Shown one piece after another: positions 8,451 through 17,327 of a stretch of 64,000 bases of DNA. The translations under genes were made by a program, and so were the position numbers. Source of the stretch: Vibrio penaeicida (GTDB taxonomy: Bacteria; Pseudomonadota; Gammaproteobacteria; Enterobacterales; Vibrionaceae); assembly GCF_002933855.1 (NCBI RefSeq), contig NZ_BFAQ01000013.1:1-64000 (forward strand), in the 5' to 3' direction. The notes under the pieces are model-generated. The model was given only the letters and a program-made list of their open reading frames with translations. It was not told the DNA's origin and did not search any database. Positions within the stretch are counted from its first letter, which is position 1; each line of letters opens with the position of its first letter.

Positions 8451-9424
8451 GTGAGAAAAAACGAGTCGTGTGTACAGATTACACCTTTACCAACCTCGAC
8501 ATTGAAAAAGCAGTGTTGGCTAAACAGGGTTACGAGCTAGAAGCGTATCAATGCCGATCTGAGCAAGAAGTCTGTTCAGTGGTTCAAGGTGCCGATGCCG
8601 TCTTGGTGCAGTTTGCCCCTTTTGGGAAGCAAGCCATTAACGCCGTAAACGTGGGTGCAACCATTGTTCGATATGGTGTTGGCTACGACAATATCGATAT
8701 CGCCTCGGGTTATGAGCGCGGTTTAAAACTTGCCTACGTTCCCGATTATTGTACCAATGAAGTGGCAGATCATACTGTCAGTTTGTTACTGATGTGCTTA
8801 CGTAAAAACGTCGCCTTTGATCAATCAATTAGAGAAGGGTACTGGCGAGCTGTCGAGGTTGGCGGAGAACTAAAGCCGTTTGAAGAAACCACTATTGGTT
8901 TTTATGGCTTTGGGCGAATAGGCAAGGCGGTGCTCGATAGGCTAGCGCCATTTGGGTTTCAGTTTGTTATTTGCGACCCGTTAATGGTAGAGCAAGAAGC
9001 TCACGTACTTGGCGCAAAACTAATGTGTGCCGATGATTTTTGGGTAGCCGCGGATGCCTATACGCTTCACGCACCCGCAACAGAACAAACGACCAATATC
9101 ATCAGTAAACAGACGCTAGCCAAAATGCAATCTGGTGCGATTGTTGTCAATACTGCCAGAGGAGAGCTGGTGGATGAAGCGGCACTGGCGGAAGCTCTAC
9201 AAACGCGCTCCATTGGTGGCGCGGCATTGGACGTATTTGGAAAAGAACCCATGAGTTTTTCATCACCGCTTTTAAAAGCCCCGAATTTAGTCTTAACACC
9301 GCATTCAGCGTGGTATTCCACTCAGTCCATGCAACGCTTACAAAGACTCGCGGCCGAAGAAATAGTGCGTGGTTTAACGGGGCAATCTTTACGATGTCCG
9401 ATTAGGCAGATCCAGCAAGGTTAA
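8447..9424 (+). CDS. D-2-hydroxyacid dehydrogenase (phosphoglycerate dehydrogenase-like)
   Basis: A 325-residue NAD-dependent dehydrogenase of the D-isomer 2-hydroxyacid family. The NAD-binding loop is GFYGFGRIGKAV. Catalytic elements are the Arg in NTARGELVDE, an acidic residue in the following segment (VFGKEP), and the His in LTPHSAW. It would reduce a 2-keto acid or oxidise a D-2-hydroxy acid. No such step is required in the standard L-fucose or L-rhamnose route, so it may handle a pathway end product such as pyruvate or lactate, or a side intermediate. The start is in the ATGA overlap with the SDR gene. Confidence 0.9.
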   Translation: MSEKKRVVCTDYTFTNLDIEKAVLAKQGYELEAYQCRSEQEVCSVVQGADAVLVQFAPFGKQAINAVNVGATIVRYGVGYDNIDIASGYERGLKLAYVPDYCTNEVADHTVSLLLMCLRKNVAFDQSIREGYWRAVEVGGELKPFEETTIGFYGFGRIGKAVLDRLAPFGFQFVICDPLMVEQEAHVLGAKLMCADDFWVAADAYTLHAPATEQTTNIISKQTLAKMQSGAIVVNTARGELVDEAALAEALQTRSIGGAALDVFGKEPMSFSSPLLKAPNLVLTPHSAWYSTQSMQRLQRLAAEEIVRGLTGQSLRCPIRQIQQG

Positions 9425-9435
9425 GGAGATCCCAA

Positions 9436-10581
9436 GTGAAAATTGCATCAATCGATACGTATGTCCTGTTTTACCCAGAGCCTAACGATTATTCGTCACA
9501 GAGGTGTGCATTGCTTGTTCGTGTAACCACGACGGATGGAGTAGAGGGTTGGGGCGAAGGTATTGCTCAATTCCCGGAAGCGACCAAAGCAGCAGTCCCC
9601 ATTGTTGAGGGGTTGTTTAACGTCATCAAAGACGAAAACCCACTAGAGATTGAACGTATCTGGCATAAGATGCGCGATCACACTTGGTGGTATGGTCGCA
9701 GTGGTATTTCAAACTTTGCGGTGAGTGCGATAGACATCGCGCTTTGGGATATCAAGGGTAAAGTTTTGGGTTGCCCGTTGTATAAGCTGCTTGGTGGGAA
9801 AGTGACCGAGAAGTTGCCTGCAAACGCCTGCATTCATGTCAACCATGCAACGCCTGAAGAAACCATTGATGCGCTTGCGAGCTACATCCATGATCAAGGC
9901 TATCAATCGTGTAAATTAGGATTTGCCAAAAATGGACCTTCACCTATAGGAAAAGTATCGCCGGATATTGATGTTAAGTTTGTGGCCGATTTACGCGCTG
10001 CGCTAGGAGATAAACCAGACATTATGGTAGACGCTGGAAATGGCGTGAAATGGGATATCCCCACCGCCGTGAGAACTACGCAAAGAATGATGGAATCAAA
10101 CATTCGATGGATGGAAGAACCTTTATATCCGACCGACACTTTAGGATACAAAGAATTGAGATCTAAAGTCGGCGTTTCCATTGCTAGCGGCGAGCGAGAA
10201 TGGAACGTTGAAGGTTATCAAGCCTTGTTAGAAACCGACACTGTGGACGTGTTTGGTGTTGATCCGGGGCGTGTGGAAGGCATCACTGGGTACATGAAGA
10301 TTCAGTACCATATTTCCGCGAAACAGCGATTTATTAACGCCCATGCTTGGAGTACAGCCATCACTACGGCTGCCAGCTTGCACTGTTCTCACGCTAGTAA
10401 CAATTCCATTGTATTTGAGCTGAAACCGATTCCGGGTCCAGCTCAGTTTGATTTAGTTGCAGAGCCCGTCGTGCAGCAAGCGGGTTGGGTATCGGCTTCA
10501 GATCGACCCGGTTTGGGTATCGACGTTCAGCACAAAACAGTGGAGAAGTACTGCGTTCAACACATGACATTTAAAGACTAA
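9436..10581 (+). CDS. Enolase-superfamily sugar-acid dehydratase (mandelate racemase/muconate lactonizing type)
   Basis: A 381-residue enzyme of the enolase superfamily that probably dehydrates an aldonic acid to its 2-keto-3-deoxy form. The N-terminal capping domain runs to about residue 125 and the barrel follows. Mg ligands are readable as Asp in MVDAGNG, Glu in MEEPLYP and Glu in ASGERE, with a general-base His in NAHAWST. The Lys-containing strand reads SCKLGFAK. The start is GTG, 7 bases after AAGGAG. L-rhamnonate, L-fuconate and D-galactonate dehydratases are the closest functional models; the exact acid is unresolved. Confidence 0.88.
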   Translation: MKIASIDTYVLFYPEPNDYSSQRCALLVRVTTTDGVEGWGEGIAQFPEATKAAVPIVEGLFNVIKDENPLEIERIWHKMRDHTWWYGRSGISNFAVSAIDIALWDIKGKVLGCPLYKLLGGKVTEKLPANACIHVNHATPEETIDALASYIHDQGYQSCKLGFAKNGPSPIGKVSPDIDVKFVADLRAALGDKPDIMVDAGNGVKWDIPTAVRTTQRMMESNIRWMEEPLYPTDTLGYKELRSKVGVSIASGEREWNVEGYQALLETDTVDVFGVDPGRVEGITGYMKIQYHISAKQRFINAHAWSTAITTAASLHCSHASNNSIVFELKPIPGPAQFDLVAEPVVQQAGWVSASDRPGLGIDVQHKTVEKYCVQHMTFKD

Positions 10582-10589
10582 GTGAGGGC

Positions 10590-11438
10590 ATGGTGAAACT
10601 AATTAGAGTAGGAAGTCTCGGATTTGAAAAACAAGGAATTGAGACAGACGATGGTCGAAGATTAGACGCAAGTAACTTTGGGGAAGATTTTGATGAGGCG
10701 TTTTTTGGCTCTGGTGGTATTGAACGCTTCAAACGTTGGTTGGTTGATAACGAGGCTTCTCTTCCTGAGTTTGCTAAAAGTGAACGATATGGCTGCCCGA
10801 TCGGAAGACCATCAAAAATTGTCTGTGTGGGGTTAAACTACCGTGCTCACGCTATAGAGTCGGGGATGGATGTTCCTGAAGAGCCCGTTTTATTTTTCAA
10901 AGCCACCACTGCGATTTGTGGACCAAACGATTCGGTTAAAATCCCCGAAGGCAGCAGTAAAACTGATTGGGAAGTGGAGTTGGGCGTTGTCATTGGGAAA
11001 GAAGTACGTTCTGTTTCCGTCGAATCTGCTCTTGAATACGTAGCGGGTTATGTTCTTCACAATGATTATTCTGAACGTGAATTTCAACTCGAAAGAGGCG
11101 GGCAATGGGTAAAAGGAAAGAGTTGCGATACTTTTGCTCCATTAGGCCCTTACTTGGTTACGCCGGATGAAGTTGGCGACCCTCAGTCTTTAAGGTTATG
11201 GCTAAAAGTAAATGGCGAAACATATCAAGACAGCAACACGTCCGATATGATTTTTACCGTGGCAGAGCAGATAAGCCATATCAGCCACTATATGACCCTG
11301 TTACCGGGAGATGTTATTTCTACCGGGACACCTTTCGGCGTGGGGCTAGGGTTTAACCCTCCAAGATACCTAAATAAGGGTGACGTTGTCACTCTGGGTA
11401 TTGATCAGCTGGGTACGTCTACACAAAAGGCGGTATAA
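10590..11438 (+). CDS. FAH-family hydrolase, likely 2,4-diketo-3-deoxy sugar acid hydrolase
   Basis: Fumarylacetoacetate hydrolase-fold enzyme (282 residues). The metal-binding core is visible as DWEVELGVVIG, HNDYSERE and KGKSCDTFAPLGP, with the GDVISTGTPFGVG loop near the C-terminus. In the non-phosphorylative L-fucose/L-rhamnose pathway this family cleaves 2,4-diketo-3-deoxy acids to pyruvate plus lactate; placed directly after the dehydratase gene it fits that last step. ATG 10590 is only about 2 bases from the GAGGG ribosome site, so the in-frame GTG at 10593 may be used instead. It is the last gene of the cluster. Confidence 0.9.
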   Translation: MVKLIRVGSLGFEKQGIETDDGRRLDASNFGEDFDEAFFGSGGIERFKRWLVDNEASLPEFAKSERYGCPIGRPSKIVCVGLNYRAHAIESGMDVPEEPVLFFKATTAICGPNDSVKIPEGSSKTDWEVELGVVIGKEVRSVSVESALEYVAGYVLHNDYSEREFQLERGGQWVKGKSCDTFAPLGPYLVTPDEVGDPQSLRLWLKVNGETYQDSNTSDMIFTVAEQISHISHYMTLLPGDVISTGTPFGVGLGFNPPRYLNKGDVVTLGIDQLGTSTQKAV

Positions 11439-11481
11439 AATGCTCGCCGTTTAGAGTAATGCAATTCAAAATCGTCCAAAC

Positions 11482-11510
11482 AAAAAGCCCGAGTATTGAA
11501 ACTCGGGCTT
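11482..11510 (-). terminator. Rho-independent terminator
   Basis: Perfect 10-bp arms AAGCCCGAGT and ACTCGGGCTT around a 6-base loop. Read on the minus strand the stem is followed by a T-run, so it ends the 11530-12105 gene. On the plus strand it may also stop the sugar-acid operon, with a weaker tail. Confidence 0.85.
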
Positions 11511-11529
11511 GCCACTAGTAAACGTCGGC

Positions 11530-12105
11530 TTAAGCCGTTAGTTTTGCCAGATCAGCAGGGCGGTAGTAAACCGACTTAAGAACCTTTCCTTGGCGAATGG
11601 TTTTGCCTTCAAGTGTTACATCTTCTGCACACTTAGCAATGATGTATTCGCCTTTAGTGACCGCTACAAGCTTCACGCCTTGTTTTGCGTAATGCGCTTC
11701 GGTTTCGTTGTATTCATTTTCGTTGCGGCACACTTTGCTCATATTGCTGGAATGCACTTCATCCCAACATGGCACAAAATCAATCTCGCGGTTTGCAGCA
11801 ACGTGAAGAAGCAGGTCAATCAGGTAACTGATTGCAATGTTGTCTTCCATTTTACTGTGCCCAAGGTGCACTAAACGACCCATAAGGACGTATACCGTAT
11901 CTACAATAGCATCGGCTTGTTCAGTCTTGCAGTCGGCTTCTGCGAGCTCTGTGAGCTCTTCAATGGCTAAAGAAGAATGAAGCTGGTCGGCTTTTTCATC
12001 CAGTGAATCTGGCTGCGCGACAGGTAAGTCAAAAGTAGAGCGGAATTCAGTAATGTCTTGATATAGGTGATCGTATAGGTCTTGAGTCAGCTTTGTCAGT
12101 TGCAT
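11530..12105 (-). CDS. MazG-like nucleoside triphosphate pyrophosphohydrolase family protein
   Basis: A 191-residue protein whose central helical part has the all-alpha NTP-pyrophosphatase signature: EELTELAEAD followed by EQADAIVDTVYV, the acidic residues that hold Mg. The Cys-containing second half (PCWDEVHSSNMSKVC and later) is characteristic of phosphoribosyl-ATP-diphosphatase-like house-cleaning proteins. It would hydrolyse a non-canonical nucleotide to its monophosphate; the substrate is unknown. The frame extends upstream to 12162, but the Met at 12105 has GAGAAG about 7 bases upstream and gives the usual MQLTKL-type N-terminus. Confidence 0.75.
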   Translation of the reverse strand: MQLTKLTQDLYDHLYQDITEFRSTFDLPVAQPDSLDEKADQLHSSLAIEELTELAEADCKTEQADAIVDTVYVLMGRLVHLGHSKMEDNIAISYLIDLLLHVAANREIDFVPCWDEVHSSNMSKVCRNENEYNETEAHYAKQGVKLVAVTKGEYIIAKCAEDVTLEGKTIRQGKVLKSVYYRPADLAKLTA

Positions 12106-12275
12106 TTTATGCTTCTCGTTTGAATTTTTCGAAATGTTACCAGAAAAACTAATTTTCTTCATTTGCTTTAATTCGTGAGCTTTATAGCTAAACTTAATCT
12201 GCTAGGTCAGAGAAAATAGTTCCTTAAAAATAAAAATGTTACTGCAGGCTGTGAGAGGGAATCTAAGGCAGAAAT

Positions 12276-13331
12276 ATGAATGACCAGAGCTCAAGTGAAA
12301 AGGTTATACGTCGTCTTTACCAAATTACGAATAGTTTTTCGAAAGGGATAGATGTCCAAATCCAAGAGTTACTCCAATTAGGTTGTGAACGCTTTCAATT
12401 GGATATCGGCATTTTGTCCAGAATTCGGGGTGAAAATTACACCATTGTTAACGTTTGCTGTCCAGACAATGTCGAACTAAGCCCTAACGATTCCTTTCCG
12501 TTTCTGAACACATATTGTGAAGTAACGTGCTTTTCTAATAAGCCTGTAGCGATAGAGCACGTCGGAAAGCACGATGAGTTTTCTGTTCACCCTGCCTATG
12601 AAGCCTTTGCTCTCGAATCCTATATTGGTATACCAGTACATTTAGGAAATAAACTGTTTGGCACACTCAATTTCTCAAGCCCTAAACCTCATGAACGTCA
12701 ATTCAATCAGGCAGACATTGATGCGCTTCAGTTGATGGCGTCTTGGATTTCTGTGGAACTTGTTCGCAACAAGCAAGAGCAAGAACTGAAAGAATTAAAC
12801 TGCAAACTTGAGAAGCTGGCATTGTTTGATCCTTTAACCAAGCTGCCTAACCGCCACTCTATGCTGAGTGTGATACCTCGCTCGATTGGTAGGCTTACCT
12901 ACGACAGAGCTGAAGGAGCAGTGGCGTTAATCGATATTGACCATTTCAAGAAGGTGAATGATAACCATGGTCACCTGTTCGGCGATAAAATTCTTGCCGA
13001 AACAGCGGCGGGCATCGCAGACGCAATAAGAGATGTCGATCTCATTGCTAGATTTGGCGGAGAGGAGTTTGTTATTTGGTTACCGAGAACCAATCGGTCT
13101 GACATAGCAAAGATATGCGATCGAATTATGTCTGGTGTTTCTCAAACTATGGTAGATGACGAACCTGTTACGGTGTCGATTGGTGTCTGTCACTTTAAAT
13201 TCAACACATCGTATATAGAAGACCCTAAATCTCTGTTGGATGACTTTATTTATTCCGCTGATACAGCGTTATATGAAGCCAAAGAAAATGGGAGAAATAG
13301 GGTCGTATTTAACTCTTTCGATGTTGATTAA
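12276..13331 (+). CDS. GAF-GGDEF diguanylate cyclase
   Basis: Soluble 351-residue enzyme predicted to make cyclic-di-GMP from two GTP. An N-terminal GAF sensor (about residues 25-165) and a short coiled-coil linker precede a complete GGDEF domain with DPLTKLPNR, the Mg-binding DIDHFKKVND and the active-site GGEEF at 261-265. An RxxD product-inhibition site (RDVD, 252-255) stands five residues before it, so feedback inhibition is likely. No membrane segment is present, so the signal is cytoplasmic. It is divergent from the MazG-like gene and convergent with dbpA. Confidence 0.93.
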   Translation: MNDQSSSEKVIRRLYQITNSFSKGIDVQIQELLQLGCERFQLDIGILSRIRGENYTIVNVCCPDNVELSPNDSFPFLNTYCEVTCFSNKPVAIEHVGKHDEFSVHPAYEAFALESYIGIPVHLGNKLFGTLNFSSPKPHERQFNQADIDALQLMASWISVELVRNKQEQELKELNCKLEKLALFDPLTKLPNRHSMLSVIPRSIGRLTYDRAEGAVALIDIDHFKKVNDNHGHLFGDKILAETAAGIADAIRDVDLIARFGGEEFVIWLPRTNRSDIAKICDRIMSGVSQTMVDDEPVTVSIGVCHFKFNTSYIEDPKSLLDDFIYSADTALYEAKENGRNRVVFNSFDVD

Positions 13332-13367
13332 GTATCATCGATGCAGGAAAAATTCGGTCTTACCAAG

Positions 13368-14756
13368 TCAGTTTTTGACATACCGCACTCGGAATTGCTT
13401 ACCTTTTAGCTTTCCACTTTCGAGTTTCTTAAATGCTTTTTTTGCGCTCAGTGTATTCACAGCAACATAAGCGCTCATCGGAAATACGTTGATTTTACCT
13501 ACATGATCACTAGAAATGCCTTTATCGCCAGTGAGTGCACCTAAGATATCGCCCGGTCTTACTTTTTGCTTTTTCCCGCCATCAATTTGCAGTGTAACCA
13601 TTTTGGCGTAAAAAGTAGGGGCATCAAGTACATCACTGCTTGGTAGCGCTTTAGGCGAAATCTCAAAATCAAAATACTCTTCGATTTGCGCAATTTTATA
13701 CGATTCTTTTTCGCTAATAAAAGAATGCGCGCAGCCTTTCGCACCTGCTCGACCTGTTCGACCAATTCGGTGAACATGCACTTCTGGATCGCGAGCCAAA
13801 TGGAAGTTGATCACCGCGTCTAGGTTGTCGACATCTAATCCTCTAGCGGCGACGTCTGTTGCAACAAGTATAGAAACACTCTTGTTCCCAAACTGAACCA
13901 GCGCTTGGTCTCGCTGTCTTTGTTCCATATCGCCGTGTAACGCAATTACACTAAATCCACGGTAACGAAGTTCATCTGCGACTTCATCTACATCTCGTTT
14001 AGTGTTACAGAAAATCACAGTCGATTCGGGTTGCTCACTCATAAGCAGCAAGCGTGTCGCTTCCAGCCTGTCTTCAAAGCTGTCTACCGAGTAAAAATGC
14101 TGCCTAATGCTTACGGTGTCGTGAGTCGACTCTACTTTAACAATGGTTGGGCTGCGAAGAATTCGTTTAGAAATAACTTCAATAGACTCAGGGAAAGTGG
14201 CACTGAACAACAGGGTTTGTCTGTTTTCAGGTGTTTGGTCAATGATCGCATCCAGCGCATCTTGGAAACCCATATCCAACATACGGTCAGCTTCATCTAA
14301 TACCAAGGTATTTAGATGGTCGAGATTGATGCGACCTCTCTCCAAATGGTCTAGGATTCGACCGGGAGTACCAACCAAAATATGCGCGCCATGCTCTAGC
14401 GAACCAATCTGTGGGCCCATTGGCGTACCGCCACACAGGGTCAGTACTTTGATGTTATGAATAGCACGTGCCAATTTGCGAATCTCTTTCGCGACTTGAT
14501 CAGCCAGTTCGCGAGTAGGGCAAAGGACCAAAGATTGCACTCTGAATTTTTTGACATCTAGGTTTTGCAGTAACCCTAAACCAAACGTAGCTGTTTTACC
14601 TGAACCGGTTTTACCTTGACCAACAACGTCTTTTCCTAAAAGGACTTGAGGTAGGCTTTTCGCCTGAATTGGTGTCATTTCTGTATAACCCATGGAATCG
14701 AGGTTAGTGAGAAGTTCAGGCTTGAGACCAATGGATGAAAATGATGATTGAGACAA
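13368..14756 (-). CDS. dbpA: ATP-dependent RNA helicase DbpA
   Basis: DEAD-box helicase (462 residues) involved in 50S ribosome assembly through 23S rRNA helix 92. Motifs appear in order: Q motif MTPIQAKSLP, Walker A GKTGSGKT, PTRELADQ, DEAD, SAT, then ARGLDV and HRIGRTGRAG. The C-terminal 75 residues form the DbpA RNA-binding domain (VRPGDILGALTGDKGI, GKINVFPMSAYVAV), which separates it from other DEAD-box proteins. It lies 20 bases downstream of the DUF1415 gene, so the two are probably co-transcribed. Confidence 0.96.
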   Translation of the reverse strand: MSQSSFSSIGLKPELLTNLDSMGYTEMTPIQAKSLPQVLLGKDVVGQGKTGSGKTATFGLGLLQNLDVKKFRVQSLVLCPTRELADQVAKEIRKLARAIHNIKVLTLCGGTPMGPQIGSLEHGAHILVGTPGRILDHLERGRINLDHLNTLVLDEADRMLDMGFQDALDAIIDQTPENRQTLLFSATFPESIEVISKRILRSPTIVKVESTHDTVSIRQHFYSVDSFEDRLEATRLLLMSEQPESTVIFCNTKRDVDEVADELRYRGFSVIALHGDMEQRQRDQALVQFGNKSVSILVATDVAARGLDVDNLDAVINFHLARDPEVHVHRIGRTGRAGAKGCAHSFISEKESYKIAQIEEYFDFEISPKALPSSDVLDAPTFYAKMVTLQIDGGKKQKVRPGDILGALTGDKGISSDHVGKINVFPMSAYVAVNTLSAKKAFKKLESGKLKGKQFRVRYVKN

Positions 14757-14776
14757 GTGAATATCCTAAAACAGGG

Positions 14777-15334
14777 TTAGACAAATAAGTAAGGAAAGAG
14801 CTTCTTTCTTTCCGCTTCTGAAAGGTTTGAAACTCTTTCAATATTAGTATCTGGAATCGATTCTGGATCTGGGTAGTGTTTAAGTACTCTTTCCATACTT
14901 TCTTCACGAATTAAGTGGAATATGGGAAAAGGAGCGCGGTTTGTTAGATTTTCATCATCTTCCGGCTCTGCACCGCCAAAGCAGTAATCTGGATGGAAAG
15001 TAGCAACTTGATAGATACCTTCCCAATTTTGTTGTTTGATGAGCGCTTCGACCCAATCGATAAAGAAGTTATAGTCCATGAAATCGTTAAGCATGTTTGG
15101 CACTACAACCAGCGTTGTTTCGAGCTTTTCTGGCTCGTTTTCATTTAACTCATTGAGTTCGCCAAGAATGTCTTCTAGCAAAAGCTCTTCTTTTTCAGCG
15201 TGGCTGATAGCAATCTTTATTTGATTATTTCTGTTGGGTTTGGCAGCGAAAGGACACAAATTGAGACCAATAACGACATCCTCTAGCCATTGAGTGACCT
15301 GCTGGTGGATATTTTTATCAGATGGATGTGACAT
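14777..15334 (-). CDS. DUF1415 family protein
   Basis: A 185-residue conserved cytoplasmic protein of unknown function. Recognisable family segments are WLEDVVIGLNLCPFAAKP near the N-terminus, VVVPNMLNDFMDYN in the middle, and ATFHPDYCFGGAEPED, followed by NRAPFPIFHLIREES. The conserved Cys, His and acidic residues in these segments could form an active or metal site, but no activity is established that I know of. The frame begins at 15382; I chose the Met at 15334, which has a GTGAAG ribosome site and matches the usual length. It precedes dbpA in a two-gene unit. Confidence 0.85.
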   Translation of the reverse strand: MSHPSDKNIHQQVTQWLEDVVIGLNLCPFAAKPNRNNQIKIAISHAEKEELLLEDILGELNELNENEPEKLETTLVVVPNMLNDFMDYNFFIDWVEALIKQQNWEGIYQVATFHPDYCFGGAEPEDDENLTNRAPFPIFHLIREESMERVLKHYPDPESIPDTNIERVSNLSEAERKKLFPYLFV

Positions 15335-15423
15335 TACTTCACTCAGTATAGAAATTTGAGCGAAGAGTAACACAATGATCAAGACCGTTTCACGCTCTTT
15401 AAAAGCTGAAACACATGGAATTT

Positions 15424-15470
15424 AAAAAGAGGTATTTCACCAAAGTCAGCGAAATACCTCTTTTTATAGA
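15424..15470 (-). terminator. Bidirectional terminator hairpin
   Basis: AAAAAGAGGTATTTC (15424-15438) pairs perfectly with GAAATACCTCTTTTT (15451-15465) around a 12-base loop. The arms supply a T-run in both directions. It lies after the TRAP permease gene on the minus strand and upstream of the DUF1415 start, so it isolates the TRAP operon. Confidence 0.85.
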
Positions 15471-15518
15471 TTTAACTGCCCGATGCGGAAGCTAGGAATG
15501 GAATGTAGAGCTGCGTAA

Positions 15519-16778
15519 CTACCTAAACCATAACGCGGTTTGTGGAACAAACGACACAATCATCAGAGTCACAAACATCGCCAAAATAAACCATTTCCCA
15601 TATCGCATCACCTCGTTGACTTTTACACCAGTGGTTGAACACACAGTAAGCAAAACTGAGGCAACAGGTGGTGTTTGCTGTCCAATACCCAAATTGAGAC
15701 ACACAATCACTCCAAAATGAATTGGGTCGATTCCGATCTGCTGCGCCAAAGGTAAAAGCATAGGGACGACAACGATAATCGCAGCTGAAGCGTGCAATAC
15801 CATGCCCAAAACCAGCAAAAACAGGTTAATGATCAGCATGAGTATCCACGGTTCGTCACTGACGGAACTGATTGAAGACGCAATTAATTGTGGTAATTGC
15901 TCGTTAGCCAGGTATTGACCGAGAACTGCCGAGCCCGCAATGATCATCATAACTACGGAAGTTTGTTTGGTGGTTGTTGAAATGATCTCGCCTAGTTTTT
16001 TCCAAGTTAGATCGTTTTTCAAAATACTTCCGAAGAGCAAGGCGGCAATCACGCCAATAGCTGCGGCTTCAGTGGGAGTTACCAAACCAACAATCAACCC
16101 GCCTACCACAATCACTGGAATCATGAGCGGAATGGCTGATGCAACAAAAGCGGTAAATAGATACGATAAACGGAACTTAGCGTCGACAGGGTGTTTCTCT
16201 TTACGCGCGAATATCGAAATTACCAACATAAAGGCAGCGCCCAGTAAGACCCCCGGGATAATCCCAGCGACGAACAGATCTTTTATAGATTGATTCGTGG
16301 TGACACCGTAAAGCACCATAGGGATTGAGGGAGGGATGATGATTCCAAGAGTAGCACTGGTTGCAGTCACCGCGGCGGCGAATTCTTTTGGGTACCCCTT
16401 GCGCTCCATTTGAGGAACAAATACTTTACTCATCACAGCAGCATCAGCCACAGCAGAACCACTCATTTCGGCCATAAACATTGATGTGAGTACGTTGATG
16501 TGACCTAATCCGCCTCGCATCCATCCCACCATCGCTGAAGCTAGGTTGATTATCCGCTCTGAAATAGAAGTTGCGCCCATCAATTCTCCCATAAATATGA
16601 ATAGGGGAATCGCTAATAAAACGACACTGTTTGTTCCAGAATACATCTGAATCGGAACCATAATCAGGTCGATATCAGCGATCAGCATGCTTATCGCAGC
16701 AGTAATCATTAAGGTAAACCCGATGGGTACACCGGCAGCAATCAAGAGACCTAGAATAATAAGAACCAGCCAAACCAT
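15519..16778 (-). CDS. TRAP transporter large permease (DctM)
   Basis: Large membrane subunit of a tripartite ATP-independent periplasmic transporter, which uses a Na gradient to move carboxylates. The 419-residue chain has about twelve hydrophobic segments and family blocks such as PLFIFMGELMGATSISERI, GMVLHASAAIIVVVP and NLGIGQQTPPVAS. It overlaps the DctQ gene by one base (start and stop share 16778). Substrate identity depends on the binding protein; sugar acids such as uronates or diketogulonate are common for systems paired with HutC-type regulators. Confidence 0.94.
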   Translation of the reverse strand: MVWLVLIILGLLIAAGVPIGFTLMITAAISMLIADIDLIMVPIQMYSGTNSVVLLAIPLFIFMGELMGATSISERIINLASAMVGWMRGGLGHINVLTSMFMAEMSGSAVADAAVMSKVFVPQMERKGYPKEFAAAVTATSATLGIIIPPSIPMVLYGVTTNQSIKDLFVAGIIPGVLLGAAFMLVISIFARKEKHPVDAKFRLSYLFTAFVASAIPLMIPVIVVGGLIVGLVTPTEAAAIGVIAALLFGSILKNDLTWKKLGEIISTTTKQTSVVMMIIAGSAVLGQYLANEQLPQLIASSISSVSDEPWILMLIINLFLLVLGMVLHASAAIIVVVPMLLPLAQQIGIDPIHFGVIVCLNLGIGQQTPPVASVLLTVCSTTGVKVNEVMRYGKWFILAMFVTLMIVSFVPQTALWFR

Positions 16779-17311
16779 TATTTAGCCTCCTTAAAACGAC
16801 GGATATACGCTTCAACTAACGCAATAAGCATCAGCACAGAAAAGGCGACCAGTACTGACATAAACCAACCCTGAGCAATCTCGGCGGTTTCGATCTCGGT
16901 GTCACCATCGACGTAGATCATACGTATTGTCTGGTACAGTAAAACGGACAGAAAGATAGCGATTAAAAGATCAGATACGCCCTTGACGATAGCTCGAAAT
17001 TTAGGCGGTAATTTCTCTGTAACCATATCAAAAGCGATATGACCGCCGTCTCTTAGGGCGAGATAAGCACCAAGAAAAGCAACCCACGAAAGCAGTAACC
17101 CCGGAACTTCATCGGCAACAGCACTTAGTGAGGAGAAATGTAAATCGGCGAATTCATATAAGCCGGGCAAAATCTCTTGGTTTGCTAAGTGCAACAACCC
17201 CCCTTGGACTAAATAACGGTTTGCTACGTTAATCAGTATTAAAAGAGTGGAAACGACTAATGCGCTTCCGGAAACGATTGTTACTGTTCGATCTAATAAT
17301 CGCATGAACAT
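16778..17311 (-). CDS. TRAP transporter small permease (DctQ)
   Basis: Small membrane subunit (177 residues) with four predicted transmembrane helices: about residues 10-30, 68-88, 108-128 and 148-170. It includes the usual WVAFLGAYLALRDGGHIAFDM segment. It associates with DctM in the inner membrane. An AAGG lies 8 bases before the ATG at 17311. Gene order DctP-DctQ-DctM with short gaps is the standard arrangement. Confidence 0.92.
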   Translation of the reverse strand: MFMRLLDRTVTIVSGSALVVSTLLILINVANRYLVQGGLLHLANQEILPGLYEFADLHFSSLSAVADEVPGLLLSWVAFLGAYLALRDGGHIAFDMVTEKLPPKFRAIVKGVSDLLIAIFLSVLLYQTIRMIYVDGDTEIETAEIAQGWFMSVLVAFSVLMLIALVEAYIRRFKEAK

Positions 17312-17327
17312 TTAGGACACCTTCTAC

